NCBI RefSeq assembly: GCF_947500765.1 | Contig: NZ_CANMTH010000009.1 | Span: 92,245-156,244, forward strand | Length of the DNA: 64,000 nucleotides | DNA from: an uncultured Formosa sp. | GTDB lineage: Bacteria > Bacteroidota > Bacteroidia > Flavobacteriales > Flavobacteriaceae | Direction of reading: 5' to 3' | Shown here: positions 53,028-61,982 of the stretch, piece after piece | How the letters are laid out: the number at the start of each line of letters is the position of its first letter | How positions within the stretch are numbered: position 1 is the stretch's first letter | The notes under the pieces: model-generated | What the model saw: only the letters and a program-made list of their open reading frames with translations | Database searches by the model: none | What the model was told of the DNA's origin: nothing | Made by a program: the position numbers and the translations under genes

Positions 53028-54245
53028 TTAATTCCAGTTTAAGATTTTTTTGAAATCGTATGCCTCTGGATTAGGTAAATATTTTTTAGCTTGTTCATAA
53101 TCTTTCTCTTCAATATAGAATAGATTATTTATAAAAAGCTGTGCCATATCTGAATTGATATCGACTAATCTTGGTGGAATTTTACCGCTTTCATCTTCAA
53201 AATCCTTTAAAAATAAAGGCGTAATATCACCTTTTGAGTTTGCACTTACAATACAACCAGAGATCCCTTGATCAAATAATTTCTTTACACCAATACCCAA
53301 TAAAGAGCATAAGGTTAAATCGAATGCTATAGGATTACAACATCTTAATTCGTAACCAAGTTCTACCGGTCTTGTTTTTACTTTTAAACCTATCTCTTTA
53401 AGTTTAACTTGAAGTAGATAATTAAAAATATGAGATTTACTTACATTTCCTAATTCCGGATGACCGTGGTCGTCGTAAGTAAAATTAATATCGGAATTTA
53501 TAATTTCTTCTTCATCCATAAAATGAAAAACACCTTCGCTTACTAAAGCGACACCATATTCTACACCTTCAAGTTTACATTTCACAATAGAGGACACTAT
53601 CATATTAATAAGTTTCTCGAAAGTAATTTTGGTTTTGTTAAACATTTCTGGAATAATCATCATTTGAAAATGACAAGCCGAAGCTATTCCGAAAGCTAAA
53701 TGTCCTGCCGAACGTCCCATTGCCGACATAACAAACCAGTTTTCGCTGGTCCTAGCATCTTCATATACCGTATTTCCTATTCTAACACCTTCGTCTTTTG
53801 CTGTATGAAATCCGAATGTTGGATTTCTGTCTGGCAATGGCAAGTCGTTATCTATAGTTTTAGGTACGTGTACATGAGCTACATTTAACTCTTGTGATTG
53901 AAGATATTTGGTTAACCTATTGGCGGTAGACGCAGTATCGTCTCCGCCAATGGTTACCAATAATTTTACATTATTTTTCTTAAAAAAATCTGATTTAAAA
54001 TCACTGTCTTTAGGCTTAAACCTACTCATAATTAAAGTAGATCCGCCACGACTAAAAATACGATCGGCATGATGAAAATCGAACACTTTTATTTCTGGTT
54101 CTTCGGAAAGTAATCCTTGGTACCCATGATGCACACCTATTACTTTGTAACCATCTTTCATAAAGGTTTTGGCTACAGTACTAATTACGGTATTAATCCC
54201 AGGTGCGGGTCCTCCTCCACAAATAATTGCAATTGATTTTTCCAT
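53028..54245 (-). CDS. pfp: Phosphofructokinase, pyrophosphate-dependent type
   Basis: 405 residues. The PfkA fold is clear (ICGGGPAPGINTVI, then FHTAKDEGVRIGNTVYED). The two positions that decide phosphoryl donor both indicate PPi: GGDDT (Asp103, where ATP enzymes have Gly) and PKTIDND (Lys129, where ATP enzymes have Gly). PPi-PFK is reversible and replaces both PFK and fructose bisphosphatase. It lies between kdgK and eda, tying pentose/uronate breakdown to a reversible glycolytic step. The donor is inferred from these residues. Confidence 0.85.
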   Translation of the reverse strand: MEKSIAIICGGGPAPGINTVISTVAKTFMKDGYKVIGVHHGYQGLLSEEPEIKVFDFHHADRIFSRGGSTLIMSRFKPKDSDFKSDFFKKNNVKLLVTIGGDDTASTANRLTKYLQSQELNVAHVHVPKTIDNDLPLPDRNPTFGFHTAKDEGVRIGNTVYEDARTSENWFVMSAMGRSAGHLAFGIASACHFQMMIIPEMFNKTKITFEKLINMIVSSIVKCKLEGVEYGVALVSEGVFHFMDEEEIINSDINFTYDDHGHPELGNVSKSHIFNYLLQVKLKEIGLKVKTRPVELGYELRCCNPIAFDLTLCSLLGIGVKKLFDQGISGCIVSANSKGDITPLFLKDFEDESGKIPPRLVDINSDMAQLFINNLFYIEEKDYEQAKKYLPNPEAYDFKKILNWN

Positions 54246-54287
54246 GTATAAATCGTGTTTGTTTGTAATGATTTTAAGTTTCAGTTA

Positions 54288-55334
54288 TTATCTAGCTACA
54301 CGACCTGAAGCGTCTCCGCCCATAAGTTTATTTACCTCAGCAACAGTTGCTAAGTTAGCATCACCTTTAATTGTGTGTTTTAAACAAGATGCAGCAACTG
54401 CAAAGTCTAATGCATTTTGATCGTTATCTGGGTATGTTAATAATCCGTAGATTAAACCTCCCATAAAAGAATCTCCACCACCTACTCTATCTACGATATC
54501 AGTAATTTGGTATTGACGAGTTTCTAACATTTTAGTTCCATCGTATAAAACTCCAGCCCACGTGTTGTGAGATGCAGAGATAGATCCTCTTAATGTAGTA
54601 ATTACTTTTTTAGCTTTAGGAAATTTAGCCATCATTTGCTTACAAACAGATAAAAACGCTTCTGCTTTAACATCATGTCCAGCAGTTTGCACTGCAGCAC
54701 CATCAGGCTTAATTCCGAAGTGCATTTCAGCATCTTCTTCGTTTCCTAATACAACATCACAGTAAGATGTTAATTCTGTCATTACAGCTTCTCTGTGCGC
54801 ATCGTCACAGTAATTCCATAATTTAGCACGGTAGTTTAAATCTGTTGAGATTGTAATTCCTTTAGCACTTGCAGCTTTAACAGCTTCTAAACATACATCT
54901 GCAGAACTTTGAGAAATAGCTGGAGTAATACCAGTCCAGTGAAACCACTCAACACCATCAAAAACAGTATCCCAGTCAATCATTCCTGACTCAATAGTAG
55001 ACATAGAAGAATGAGCTCTATCGTAAACGACTTTACTTCCTCTAGATACTGCACCAGTTTCTAAGAAATAAATTCCTAAACGCTCTCCACCCCATACAAT
55101 TTTGTCAACACCAACACCTCTTTTACGCATTTCCATCATTGCACACTCTCCAATATCATTCTTTGGTAAACGTGTTACGAAATCGCAAGACACACCATAG
55201 TTTGCTAATGATACTGCTACGTTAGACTCTCCTCCTCCATAAACAACATCAAAATTGTTAGCTTGAGAAAATCTTAAAAATCCTTGAGGAGCTAATCTTA
55301 ACATGATTTCTCCAAACGTTACTACTTTACTCAT
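54288..55334 (-). CDS. kdgK: 2-keto-3-deoxygluconate kinase, PfkB family
   Basis: 348 residues of the ribokinase/PfkB family. N-terminal GEIMLRLAP and YGGGESNVAVSLANYG bind substrate; the C-terminal signature DRVGGGDSFMGGLIYGLL contains the catalytic Asp. KDG kinases phosphorylate KDG to KDPG, the substrate of the eda product two genes downstream. The context (eda, LacI regulator) supports KDG over fructose or ribose as substrate. It is the first gene of the operon and divergent from lacI. Confidence 0.88.
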   Translation of the reverse strand: MSKVVTFGEIMLRLAPQGFLRFSQANNFDVVYGGGESNVAVSLANYGVSCDFVTRLPKNDIGECAMMEMRKRGVGVDKIVWGGERLGIYFLETGAVSRGSKVVYDRAHSSMSTIESGMIDWDTVFDGVEWFHWTGITPAISQSSADVCLEAVKAASAKGITISTDLNYRAKLWNYCDDAHREAVMTELTSYCDVVLGNEEDAEMHFGIKPDGAAVQTAGHDVKAEAFLSVCKQMMAKFPKAKKVITTLRGSISASHNTWAGVLYDGTKMLETRQYQITDIVDRVGGGDSFMGGLIYGLLTYPDNDQNALDFAVAASCLKHTIKGDANLATVAEVNKLMGGDASGRVAR

Positions 55335-55432
55335 TTATTTAAATTTATATTAATTAAGTTTATTTTTAATGAGGAATTCACTTCCTCTTTGTACTTTTAT
55401 AATGATAAAAATATTGAATAATTACCATTAAG

Positions 55433-55444
55433 ACAAACGTTTGT
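55433..55444. promoter_or_regulatory. LacI-type operator candidate (ACAAACGTTTGT)
   Basis: A perfect 12-bp palindrome with the central CG typical of LacI-family sites, in the leader of kdgK, about 100 bp before its start. Confidence 0.5.
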
Positions 55445-55524
55445 GCAAAACTTTTATATTTCTCTATTGATAAAAAAAATAAGAATTGACTCTCATTTTA
55501 TATCGAATTAAAGGACAAAAGGAA

Positions 55525-55532
55525 TATATTTG
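55525..55532 (+). promoter_or_regulatory. -7 element of the lacI-type gene
   Basis: TATATTTG matches TAnnTTTG, 32-39 bp before the TTG start codon of the regulator. No TTTG at -33. The start site would fall in the operator at 55534-55545. Confidence 0.4.
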
Positions 55533-55533
55533 T

Positions 55534-55545
55534 TCAAACGATTGA
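55534..55545. promoter_or_regulatory. LacI-type operator candidate (TCAAACGATTGA)
   Basis: A near-palindrome (10 of 12 positions) with central CG. It covers the predicted start sites of both divergent promoters (lacI at ~55537 and kdgK at ~55542), so one bound repressor could block both. Confidence 0.45.
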
Positions 55546-55546
55546 C

Positions 55547-55575
55547 CAAATTTACATAAAATTTTGAAAAACAAA
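55547..55575 (-). promoter_or_regulatory. Promoter of the kdgK operon (TTTG-N17-TAAATTTG)
   Basis: On the minus strand, TTTG at 55572-55575 and TAAATTTG at 55547-55554, spacing 17 bp. It overlaps the start codon of the divergent regulator gene. The kdgK leader would be about 208 nt and contains the operator at 55433-55444. Confidence 0.55.
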
Positions 55576-56595
55576 AGAAAAACGACAATAAAAGATATAG
55601 CAAATGTGTTAAATATTACTCCATCTGCTGTTTCAAGGGCGTTACATAACCATCCCAGAATCAGTGATAAAACAAAAATTGCAGTAAAAAAAGTTGCCAA
55701 AGATCTAGATTATCAACCCAATCATTTAGCCTCTGCATTAAGGAGTGGAAAGAGTAAATTAGTGGGTATTATTGTTGCTAAAACCAACAGTTATTTCTTT
55801 TCGTCTGTCGTTGAAAATATAGAATATGAGCTCAATAAAAAAGGGTATAATCTTATCATTACACAGTCTAACGAATCCTTCGATAAAGAGTGTAGAAATA
55901 TAGATGCGCTTTTACAAACTCAAGTCGATGGTATTATTGCTTCTTTAGCCAACGAAACAGTTAATTTCGATCATTACAACAAAATTAAAGAGAAAGGCAT
56001 ACCTCTTATCTTGTTTGATCGTGGTGAAAATGATATAGGTGTAGATTATGTAGGTATAGACGATTACCAAAGTAGTAATATTGTTGTAAATCATTTAGTA
56101 GAACAAGGCTGTAAGCGCATAGCACACATCGCAGGGTATAGTCATACCAGAATTTACAAAAACAGAATTAGAGGGTATAAGGATGCACTAAAAAAGCACG
56201 GATTACCTGAAGAGGAAGAGTTATTGTTAGAAGGAAGTTTATCTATTGAAGATGGAAGAGCAAAAATGACGGAACTTTTAAAACTTTCTATTTTACCAGA
56301 TGCTGTTTATGCCGCTGGAGATTATGCTGCCTTAGGAGCACTACAGGTATTGCAAGAACACAACATTAAAGTACCTGAACAAATTGCTTTGGTTGGTTTT
56401 AGTAACGAACCATTTACATCGCTAGTATCGCCTTCCATTTCGAGTATTTATCAGCACAACAAAGAGATTGGAAAATTAGTAGCAAAACAGTTTCTTTTAC
56501 GTGTAAATGATAAGAATTATAAGCCTGTTTTACACAAAACCATATTAGAACCTGAATTAATTATTAGGGACTCTTCTAGAAAATTAAAGTCATAA
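55564..56595 (+). CDS. LacI family transcriptional regulator
   Basis: 343 residues from a TTG start (MKNKRKTTIKDIANVLNITP). The helix-turn-helix and hinge (PSAVSRALHNHPRISDKT, DYQPNHLASALRSGKS) are typical, and the periplasmic-binding-like domain follows. It is divergent from kdgK-pfp-eda and two CG-centred palindromes lie between, so it is the likely repressor of uronate catabolism, relieved by a pathway intermediate. The inducer is inferred only from the neighbours. Confidence 0.93.
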   Translation: MKNKRKTTIKDIANVLNITPSAVSRALHNHPRISDKTKIAVKKVAKDLDYQPNHLASALRSGKSKLVGIIVAKTNSYFFSSVVENIEYELNKKGYNLIITQSNESFDKECRNIDALLQTQVDGIIASLANETVNFDHYNKIKEKGIPLILFDRGENDIGVDYVGIDDYQSSNIVVNHLVEQGCKRIAHIAGYSHTRIYKNRIRGYKDALKKHGLPEEEELLLEGSLSIEDGRAKMTELLKLSILPDAVYAAGDYAALGALQVLQEHNIKVPEQIALVGFSNEPFTSLVSPSISSIYQHNKEIGKLVAKQFLLRVNDKNYKPVLHKTILEPELIIRDSSRKLKS

Positions 56596-56741
56596 ATCAT
56601 TAAGCTTGCTAAATTGTTACTTTTATATTGATATAGCAAAGCCTATAACCAACACAGAAACAGATTATAATTTCTAGGTTAGTTCAGGCTTTATTATGTA
56701 TAGTTTTATATGTTACGATACCTTATTAAGGCGTAACTATA

Positions 56742-57083
56742 CTATTTTTTACTCGGTGGTCTTTGTCCGCCTTTAGGTTTTGGTCCATTTTCTAATTCTG
56801 CTTTCGAAAGAAATCCATCGCCGTCTGTATCTATATCAGAAAACGATTGGGCTATAGGGCCTTTCAACTCTTCTTTAGCTAATTTACCATCTTTATTTGT
56901 ATCCATTTCAGATAGCAAAGTATCAAACATAGGTGGACCACCTGGTCGGCGTTCTGAATGCTCTTTAGTTGCTTTATGAGTTTCAGTAGTTGGCGCTATT
57001 TGTTGTTCTGATTTCTTGTCTTTCTTAGACTCGCAAGCTAACATTACACATGTAAAAGCTCCTAAAAGTATTATTTTTTTCAT
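56742..57083 (-). CDS. EF-hand lipoprotein
   Basis: 113 residues. Lipobox MLAC (Cys17), a Lys/Glu-rich linker, then two EF-hands: DTNKDGKLAKEE and DTDGDGFLSKAE, each with the Asp/Asn/Asp/Gly ligand pattern for calcium. The C-terminus is Pro/Lys-rich (PKGGQRPPSKK). It is at one end of the duplicated YHYH cassette; a shorter EF-hand protein (61410-61688) is at the other end. It may bind calcium at the cell surface. Confidence 0.88.
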   Translation of the reverse strand: MKKIILLGAFTCVMLACESKKDKKSEQQIAPTTETHKATKEHSERRPGGPPMFDTLLSEMDTNKDGKLAKEELKGPIAQSFSDIDTDGDGFLSKAELENGPKPKGGQRPPSKK

Positions 57084-57157
57084 GTTTTAAGGTTTTATGT
57101 TATTATTAAAATGTTTTAAAGTATTAGATATTGATTCTTAACTAATTACTAGTCTTT

Positions 57158-57766
57158 TCATCCCTTAGTACTAGAGAGTACCAATTTTCTGCCAACTATT
57201 ATGCTAGGCAAAATTATAGCAAAAAACCATAAATATTTAGTATTAGACTGCTGCTGACTAACAATCATTTTATCGTTTTTAAAAAACACAGAAGTACTAT
57301 AATTATTATTTTCTGATAAAATAACCTTGCTTGTATCTCCATTTAACAACAATGAAAAAATAGTTTGATGATGATCATTCTCTGTAAAAGCACTTATGTT
57401 AAGATCTAAAGTTTCTAAGGTTTTAGGTAGTTTTGAAGTGATAAATTTAAAATTTGTTTCATGATTCCCTAATTTCAATCCACCATTTAAAAGATCGATA
57501 TGTTCTCCATTAATTTCTAAATTGAAATGCTCTTTTATATACTTAACAGCCAATATTTTATATTCATCATTAGACAATGCATTGAAATCAAGATTTGGAT
57601 AATGTTTTATTAAAGCTTCTTGAAAACCAACCTGACTTAAACTCACATTTAAAATTCCCAATTCTTGATTCACTTCTAAATAATAAGCTGCAGATAAAGG
57701 GTTGTGTGCCTTCACCACTTGTAAAGAGATTATCATAAAAAAACAGAAAAAAAGTATCTTTTTCAT
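57158..57766 (-). CDS. Secreted membrane-anchored protein of the YHYH cassette, copy 1
   Basis: 202 residues. Signal peptide ending VKAHN, a beta-rich domain (FNLEINGEHIDLLNGGLKLG, LPKTLETLDLNISAF), and one C-terminal membrane helix followed by a basic tail (LWFFAIILPSIIVGRKL). It resembles the protein at 58822-59502 in architecture and key phrases (Ile/Leu-x-x-N-G, K-L-G-x-H-E-T), so they are duplicates. It may relate to DUF6702, but I am not sure. It is 7 bp from the upstream YHYH gene. Confidence 0.65.
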   Translation of the reverse strand: MKKILFFCFFMIISLQVVKAHNPLSAAYYLEVNQELGILNVSLSQVGFQEALIKHYPNLDFNALSNDEYKILAVKYIKEHFNLEINGEHIDLLNGGLKLGNHETNFKFITSKLPKTLETLDLNISAFTENDHHQTIFSLLLNGDTSKVILSENNNYSTSVFFKNDKMIVSQQQSNTKYLWFFAIILPSIIVGRKLVLSSTKG

Positions 57767-57773
57767 AAGGCTA

Positions 57774-58766
57774 TTAATTATAGGTAAAACTACTATTTGC
57801 AGCTACTCCTTTTAAACATTTAGGAACATTAGGTGCATCTGTATTACTTGCGACATAATGATATGTACCCTCTGGAAACTCTGTAGTTTCGGCTGTTCTT
57901 CCTCCACAATCATCTAAATCATCTGGCTCTTCTGCATAGGCATAAATAGGAAAACCATCTTTAGCAAAACCAATTAATTTGGTTGTTGTAACTTGATCTA
58001 TTAATGTACATGATACATCTGTAATACCATTAGCATCTAAAACTTGATTCATTGATTCAGGAATAAAATGCCAGTGGTAATACCCTGCAGGGTCGTGATG
58101 ACCACCACATGGATCTAGAGAAGGGATATTACCAGCAACTTCTCTTCCTGGGTTTGTTACAGAAGGCGGAGCTCCGTTAATTGGAACACCATCTAAAGAC
58201 ACACCAACTAATTCTATGGTATCTATATCGTTATTTGAGGCTGCTAATTTTGGTATTGCAGGAATTAAAAATGTTAATTCTAAATCGTTATTTGGTGCAG
58301 CTTCTAAACAATAAGATAAATCTGCATCTACTGCTCCAGAGTTAAAATCGTCTATATTAATATTGCCTTCATCATCTACAATATCATATCCATCTGCCTC
58401 CATAGCATTAAATAATTCTGCTTTCATAACTTGAAATCCAGGATTTGTATCACCGTCGTAAACCCCTAAGCCTCCAATATCTTCGATTGTTTCTGGGCAA
58501 TACGGACCGTTTTCTACTGGGTTACTTGAAAATGTGATTTGAAAACATTCAGCACTAGTTCCGTCTTCAAGAGTAGCCGTAACAGTTTCAATAGATAGTA
58601 ATGACATTGAATTAAATAAAGATTCGGAAATTAAATACGTTCCATCTTCTGTTGTTTCGGTTTCAGATTCACTTTCTGTACTACTACTGTTACACGAGCT
58701 ATATACCCCCAACATAAGTAATGCAATACAAAAGCCCCCTCCTAATAGGTATTTATTTTTTTTCAT
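57774..58766 (-). CDS. YHYH-domain lipoprotein, copy 1
   Basis: 330 residues. Lipobox YSSC (Cys25) and a Ser/Glu/Thr-rich linker. The YHYH domain has CGGHHDPAGYYHWHFIPE and later DGFPIYAY. The family name comes from the Tyr-His-Tyr-His motif, whose His residues probably bind metal; here the form is YYHWH. The protein should be anchored at the outer membrane or periplasm. Its homologue is at 59486-60493, and each is followed by the same membrane-anchored partner. Function unknown. Confidence 0.85.
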   Translation of the reverse strand: MKKNKYLLGGGFCIALLMLGVYSSCNSSSTESESETETTEDGTYLISESLFNSMSLLSIETVTATLEDGTSAECFQITFSSNPVENGPYCPETIEDIGGLGVYDGDTNPGFQVMKAELFNAMEADGYDIVDDEGNINIDDFNSGAVDADLSYCLEAAPNNDLELTFLIPAIPKLAASNNDIDTIELVGVSLDGVPINGAPPSVTNPGREVAGNIPSLDPCGGHHDPAGYYHWHFIPESMNQVLDANGITDVSCTLIDQVTTTKLIGFAKDGFPIYAYAEEPDDLDDCGGRTAETTEFPEGTYHYVASNTDAPNVPKCLKGVAANSSFTYN

Positions 58767-58821
58767 TTTTATATACTGTAAATTATGAATTGACTAAGTT
58801 TGTTTTTAGAGACAACTGGCG

Positions 58822-59502
58822 TTAGTCCATTTCTTCTATTAACTTAGAATTAAAATCAGGAATTAGTTTCTTTCTTTTTTTAAATTTAAAAATAAAACCA
58901 AATACACTAAGTGTTGCTAAAAAGGGAACTACATACCAACTTAAAGCATTACCCGCTAAGCTATTTGTATTACTTACCAGTATAAATTTATTATCTACAA
59001 GTTTAACTTTAGCTTCAAAATTGTTATTCTTTTCTAAAGCGAATATATTTCTATTCACACCATTTTTTAAAATCATAAATGTGTTTTTACTTTTAAATAT
59101 ATCCTGAAACATGGTGTTATTTAAAGACACGGTTTTAAACGTTTCTGGCACATCTATTAAATATACCACTAGAGTTTCGTGTCCTAATTTAATTTTAGGA
59201 TCACTAAGTTTAACCTCTTGACCATTAATTTTAAGTGATAGATTTTTCGACATAAGTGTAAAAACCAACTCTTCAAATTCTTTTGGTGTATTGTACCCTT
59301 TAACGGTATACTTATTATTGACTACACTTTCGAAAGCTGAGAGCGCAGACCTTACCTGAAGTGTCCATTGTCCGCTCTTACTTTTAACCAATACTGTACT
59401 AGACTGTGATGTAGAGTGTGCTAAAACCACCATGGGTATAATAAACCACAAGAAAGAAAGCGCTACTCTTATTTTTTTTCTTGTGTTATAATACATAAGC
59501 AC
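58822..59502 (-). CDS. Secreted membrane-anchored protein of the YHYH cassette, copy 2
   Basis: 226 residues: signal peptide ending VLAH, beta-rich domain (LSLKINGQEVKLSDPKIKLG, TFKTVSLNNTMFQ), C-terminal membrane helix (about 195-213) and a basic tail (KFKKRKKLIPD). Same layout as copy 1, although the sequences have drifted. Its start overlaps the end of the upstream YHYH gene by 17 bp, so the pair is translationally linked. Confidence 0.65.
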   Translation of the reverse strand: MLMYYNTRKKIRVALSFLWFIIPMVVLAHSTSQSSTVLVKSKSGQWTLQVRSALSAFESVVNNKYTVKGYNTPKEFEELVFTLMSKNLSLKINGQEVKLSDPKIKLGHETLVVYLIDVPETFKTVSLNNTMFQDIFKSKNTFMILKNGVNRNIFALEKNNNFEAKVKLVDNKFILVSNTNSLAGNALSWYVVPFLATLSVFGFIFKFKKRKKLIPDFNSKLIEEMD

Positions 59503-60493
59503 CTCTTAAACCATTTATAAAATTATTATTCCCAGCCTCGTCTACGTGATAATGATAACCACGAGTATCGTCTGAATGTCCAAGTAAATCATCTAAATCT
59601 GTTGGAGTATTACCATCTACATCTAGCAATTCATAAATACCATAACCATCTAATGCATATCCAATTAAAGCAGCATGACCATCTTCTTGATCTACAGATG
59701 TACTATAACCCGTTGCAGCGTGGTAGTGATACCCTTGATGTACATTTATATGTCCTCCTGCATCATCAAAAGGAGCTAGAGTATATGCACTTAAAATATT
59801 ACTTGTAGGTGCTGGTGCAGAAAACTCAATTCCGTTTAAAGCAACACCACGAGTTGTAGGCACATTACTTTGCGCACCCCCTGCTGAGTTAAAATAAGTT
59901 GCCGTACTTTGATAAACTGGGGTTACAGGAATTAACCACGTTTGAGACACGCTTGTAATATAATCGGGAATACATTCTACACAAAAATTCTCATATTCTG
60001 TTCCAACGTCTGGATTTGCTGCATTGATACAATCTTCTTCTGTTTCTGTAATATATACATCTCCATTTTCATCATACATTAACCATTTATCATCATCATA
60101 AAAAGTTGCCATATTCTTCACAAAAGCACCATCTACATCATACACTTCTCCATCTTCTAACCAAATCCCTCCTGCTTCTGCATCGTCTTCAATATTATCT
60201 GGACACCATGGTCCCATAGTATGATCTGCAGGTACGCTAGTTGTTACTATTTGATAACATTCTGAACTTGAACCATCTGATAATGTACAAGAAACTTTAG
60301 TAATAGTTAGCGTTTCTCCTTCTGTATAAAAATATGCTGGATCTACATCTATAGACACACTATCATCTACATCGTCTGTATCAGAATCTGTTGAACTATC
60401 GCTATCACTACTTGAACAAGAACTGAAAGTAAATAATCCTACTGAAATAAAAGTTAATCCCAACATGGGTAATTTCATACTGTTTAATTTCAT
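59486..60493 (-). CDS. YHYH-domain lipoprotein, copy 2
   Basis: 335 residues. Lipobox FSSC (Cys26) followed by a Ser/Asp-rich linker with many Asp (SDSDSSTDSDTDDVDDS). The domain contains HINVHQGYHYHAATG and later TRGYHYHVDEAG, two YHYH motifs. A second Met at codon 6 (60478) is an alternative start. It shares opening phrase (ESxCFQI/ECYQI, ENGPYCPE/DHTMGPWCPD) with copy 1, supporting duplication. Confidence 0.85.
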   Translation of the reverse strand: MKLNSMKLPMLGLTFISVGLFTFSSCSSSDSDSSTDSDTDDVDDSVSIDVDPAYFYTEGETLTITKVSCTLSDGSSSECYQIVTTSVPADHTMGPWCPDNIEDDAEAGGIWLEDGEVYDVDGAFVKNMATFYDDDKWLMYDENGDVYITETEEDCINAANPDVGTEYENFCVECIPDYITSVSQTWLIPVTPVYQSTATYFNSAGGAQSNVPTTRGVALNGIEFSAPAPTSNILSAYTLAPFDDAGGHINVHQGYHYHAATGYSTSVDQEDGHAALIGYALDGYGIYELLDVDGNTPTDLDDLLGHSDDTRGYHYHVDEAGNNNFINGLRGAYVL

Positions 60494-60572
60494 GATTTTT
60501 CTGTTTTTTTTGATTATTGATTAGTTATTAGAATTGAAATATTACTACTATCTATTTTCTATTAGGAATAGA

Positions 60573-61319
60573 TTATTCTAATTCTTGCTTTAGTTTAATG
60601 GCAAGAATTTGTGTTTTTTTCCGAAGATTCATTGCAATATTTAATTGGTTTTTGGTTTGCAATAATTGATCTATAACACTGTTTTGATATTCTTTATTAT
60701 TCAATAAACCTCGATAATTAGATTTCTGGCCGTAAACTCTAATCTGATTAAAATTGTGATTCGCTTCCGGAAGGACATCTATCAATGAAATGTATTCTTC
60801 CAAAACAGGTTTCAACCTATTATCTACAATATTTCTAATCTTTAATTCTTGTTCTTCAAATAATTTTAATTCAGTAGGATACTCTGCAATCAAATCGGCA
60901 AGTGTATCGTTTTCTAAAAATTGAAACTTATCTGTTATATTTACAGAGCTTAAAGCTTCTTTTCTTAAATTTGTATTTTTAAAATTTATCTTAATTATTG
61001 TATCCTTAGCACCTTCTGTTAAATCATTACCATGGAGCCCTACATATTTTAGCGTGTTTTGTAATGTTATTGTATTCTTATTATATTGCATTATTGAGGT
61101 ATCAAGAACATTAAGATTTGTATGTAACTCTTCGTATAAGCTTACATAAATTTTCTCTTGGACTATTTTATTTTTTCTAACTTCATTTAAATCATTAATT
61201 TTCCATGCAATTAGAATTCCCAGTACAATCAAAAAAATTTCTCCAAGAGCATATAGCAGATGATTTTTTACTTTCCCTGAAAGCAACTGTTTTCTTCTTA
61301 GATTCCTAAATACTTTCAT
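60573..61319 (-). CDS. DUF6090 family membrane protein
   Basis: 248 residues. A conserved N-terminus (MKVFRNLRRKQLLSGKVKNH) precedes one membrane helix (about 25-43, LYALGEIFLIVLGILIAWKI), and the rest is a long helical, probably coiled-coil, extracytoplasmic part. DUF6090 proteins are widespread in Bacteroidetes and uncharacterised. It lies between the duplicated YHYH cassette and an EF-hand gene on the same strand, 79 bp from the former and 90 bp from the latter. Confidence 0.8.
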   Translation of the reverse strand: MKVFRNLRRKQLLSGKVKNHLLYALGEIFLIVLGILIAWKINDLNEVRKNKIVQEKIYVSLYEELHTNLNVLDTSIMQYNKNTITLQNTLKYVGLHGNDLTEGAKDTIIKINFKNTNLRKEALSSVNITDKFQFLENDTLADLIAEYPTELKLFEEQELKIRNIVDNRLKPVLEEYISLIDVLPEANHNFNQIRVYGQKSNYRGLLNNKEYQNSVIDQLLQTKNQLNIAMNLRKKTQILAIKLKQELE

Positions 61320-61409
61320 AACTTCATTAGCCCTAGTTATAATAGTTTAAAAAAAAAGCTTCATAATTACTTACAAAGCCTTTTAAAAAAAACAACAACA
61401 AACTATTTT

Positions 61410-61688
61410 TTATTTTCTTTTACCACTTGGTTTTCCATTATCAAACTCTTCTTCTGAAATGTATCCATCTTCATCCGTATCAATCTTAGCAAAATCATCT
61501 TTCAACGGCCCTTTTAATTCTGATTCTTCAAGTTTCCCATCTTCATTAGCATCTAGTTCTTTTACAAGCTCTGCATATGTTGGTGGTGCTTTTTGTTCTC
61601 CTCCTCTTTGTTGAGCACTTGAAACACTTACAAATGCTAAACAAAAAAACACCATCATTAAACCGATTTTAGAATTCATTGTTTTCAT
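61410..61688 (-). CDS. Small secreted EF-hand protein
   Basis: 92 residues. Signal peptide ending SSAQ, then two EF-hands: DANEDGKLEESE and DTDEDGYISEEE, and a basic tail (KPSGKRK). No lipobox, unlike its relative at 56742-57083, so it may be soluble. The two EF-hand genes bracket the YHYH cassette. Calcium binding is predicted from the loops. Confidence 0.85.
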   Translation of the reverse strand: MKTMNSKIGLMMVFFCLAFVSVSSAQQRGGEQKAPPTYAELVKELDANEDGKLEESELKGPLKDDFAKIDTDEDGYISEEEFDNGKPSGKRK

Positions 61689-61933
61689 AATTATAATTTT
61701 TTAGTTCTTATATATGTGCAAATATGTAAAATAGTTAGATGTCTAATTTATGTTTTCAGTGGATGGGCATAATCCTTAAGTAAAATCATATAAAAAAATG
61801 TTAAACCTGTTTCTGTGAACCTATAATCACCTAATTTCTAACAGATATTAAGATTTTACTATAGTAAATCCCTAAAGTAAAGACTAAGTATTTTTGATGA
61901 TCTGAGGTCCTATTTTAGATTAAACTGAAACAA

Positions 61934-61963
61934 AAAAAACCGTCTAAAAAATTAGACGGTTTT
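61934..61963 (-). terminator. Terminator of the repeat-rich surface protein gene
   Basis: Perfect 12-bp stem AAAACCGTCTAA / TTAGACGGTTTT with a 4-base loop; on the minus strand a T-run follows, 20 bp after the stop codon. Confidence 0.9.
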
Positions 61964-61982
61964 AAAAAATAGACTTATTGGA

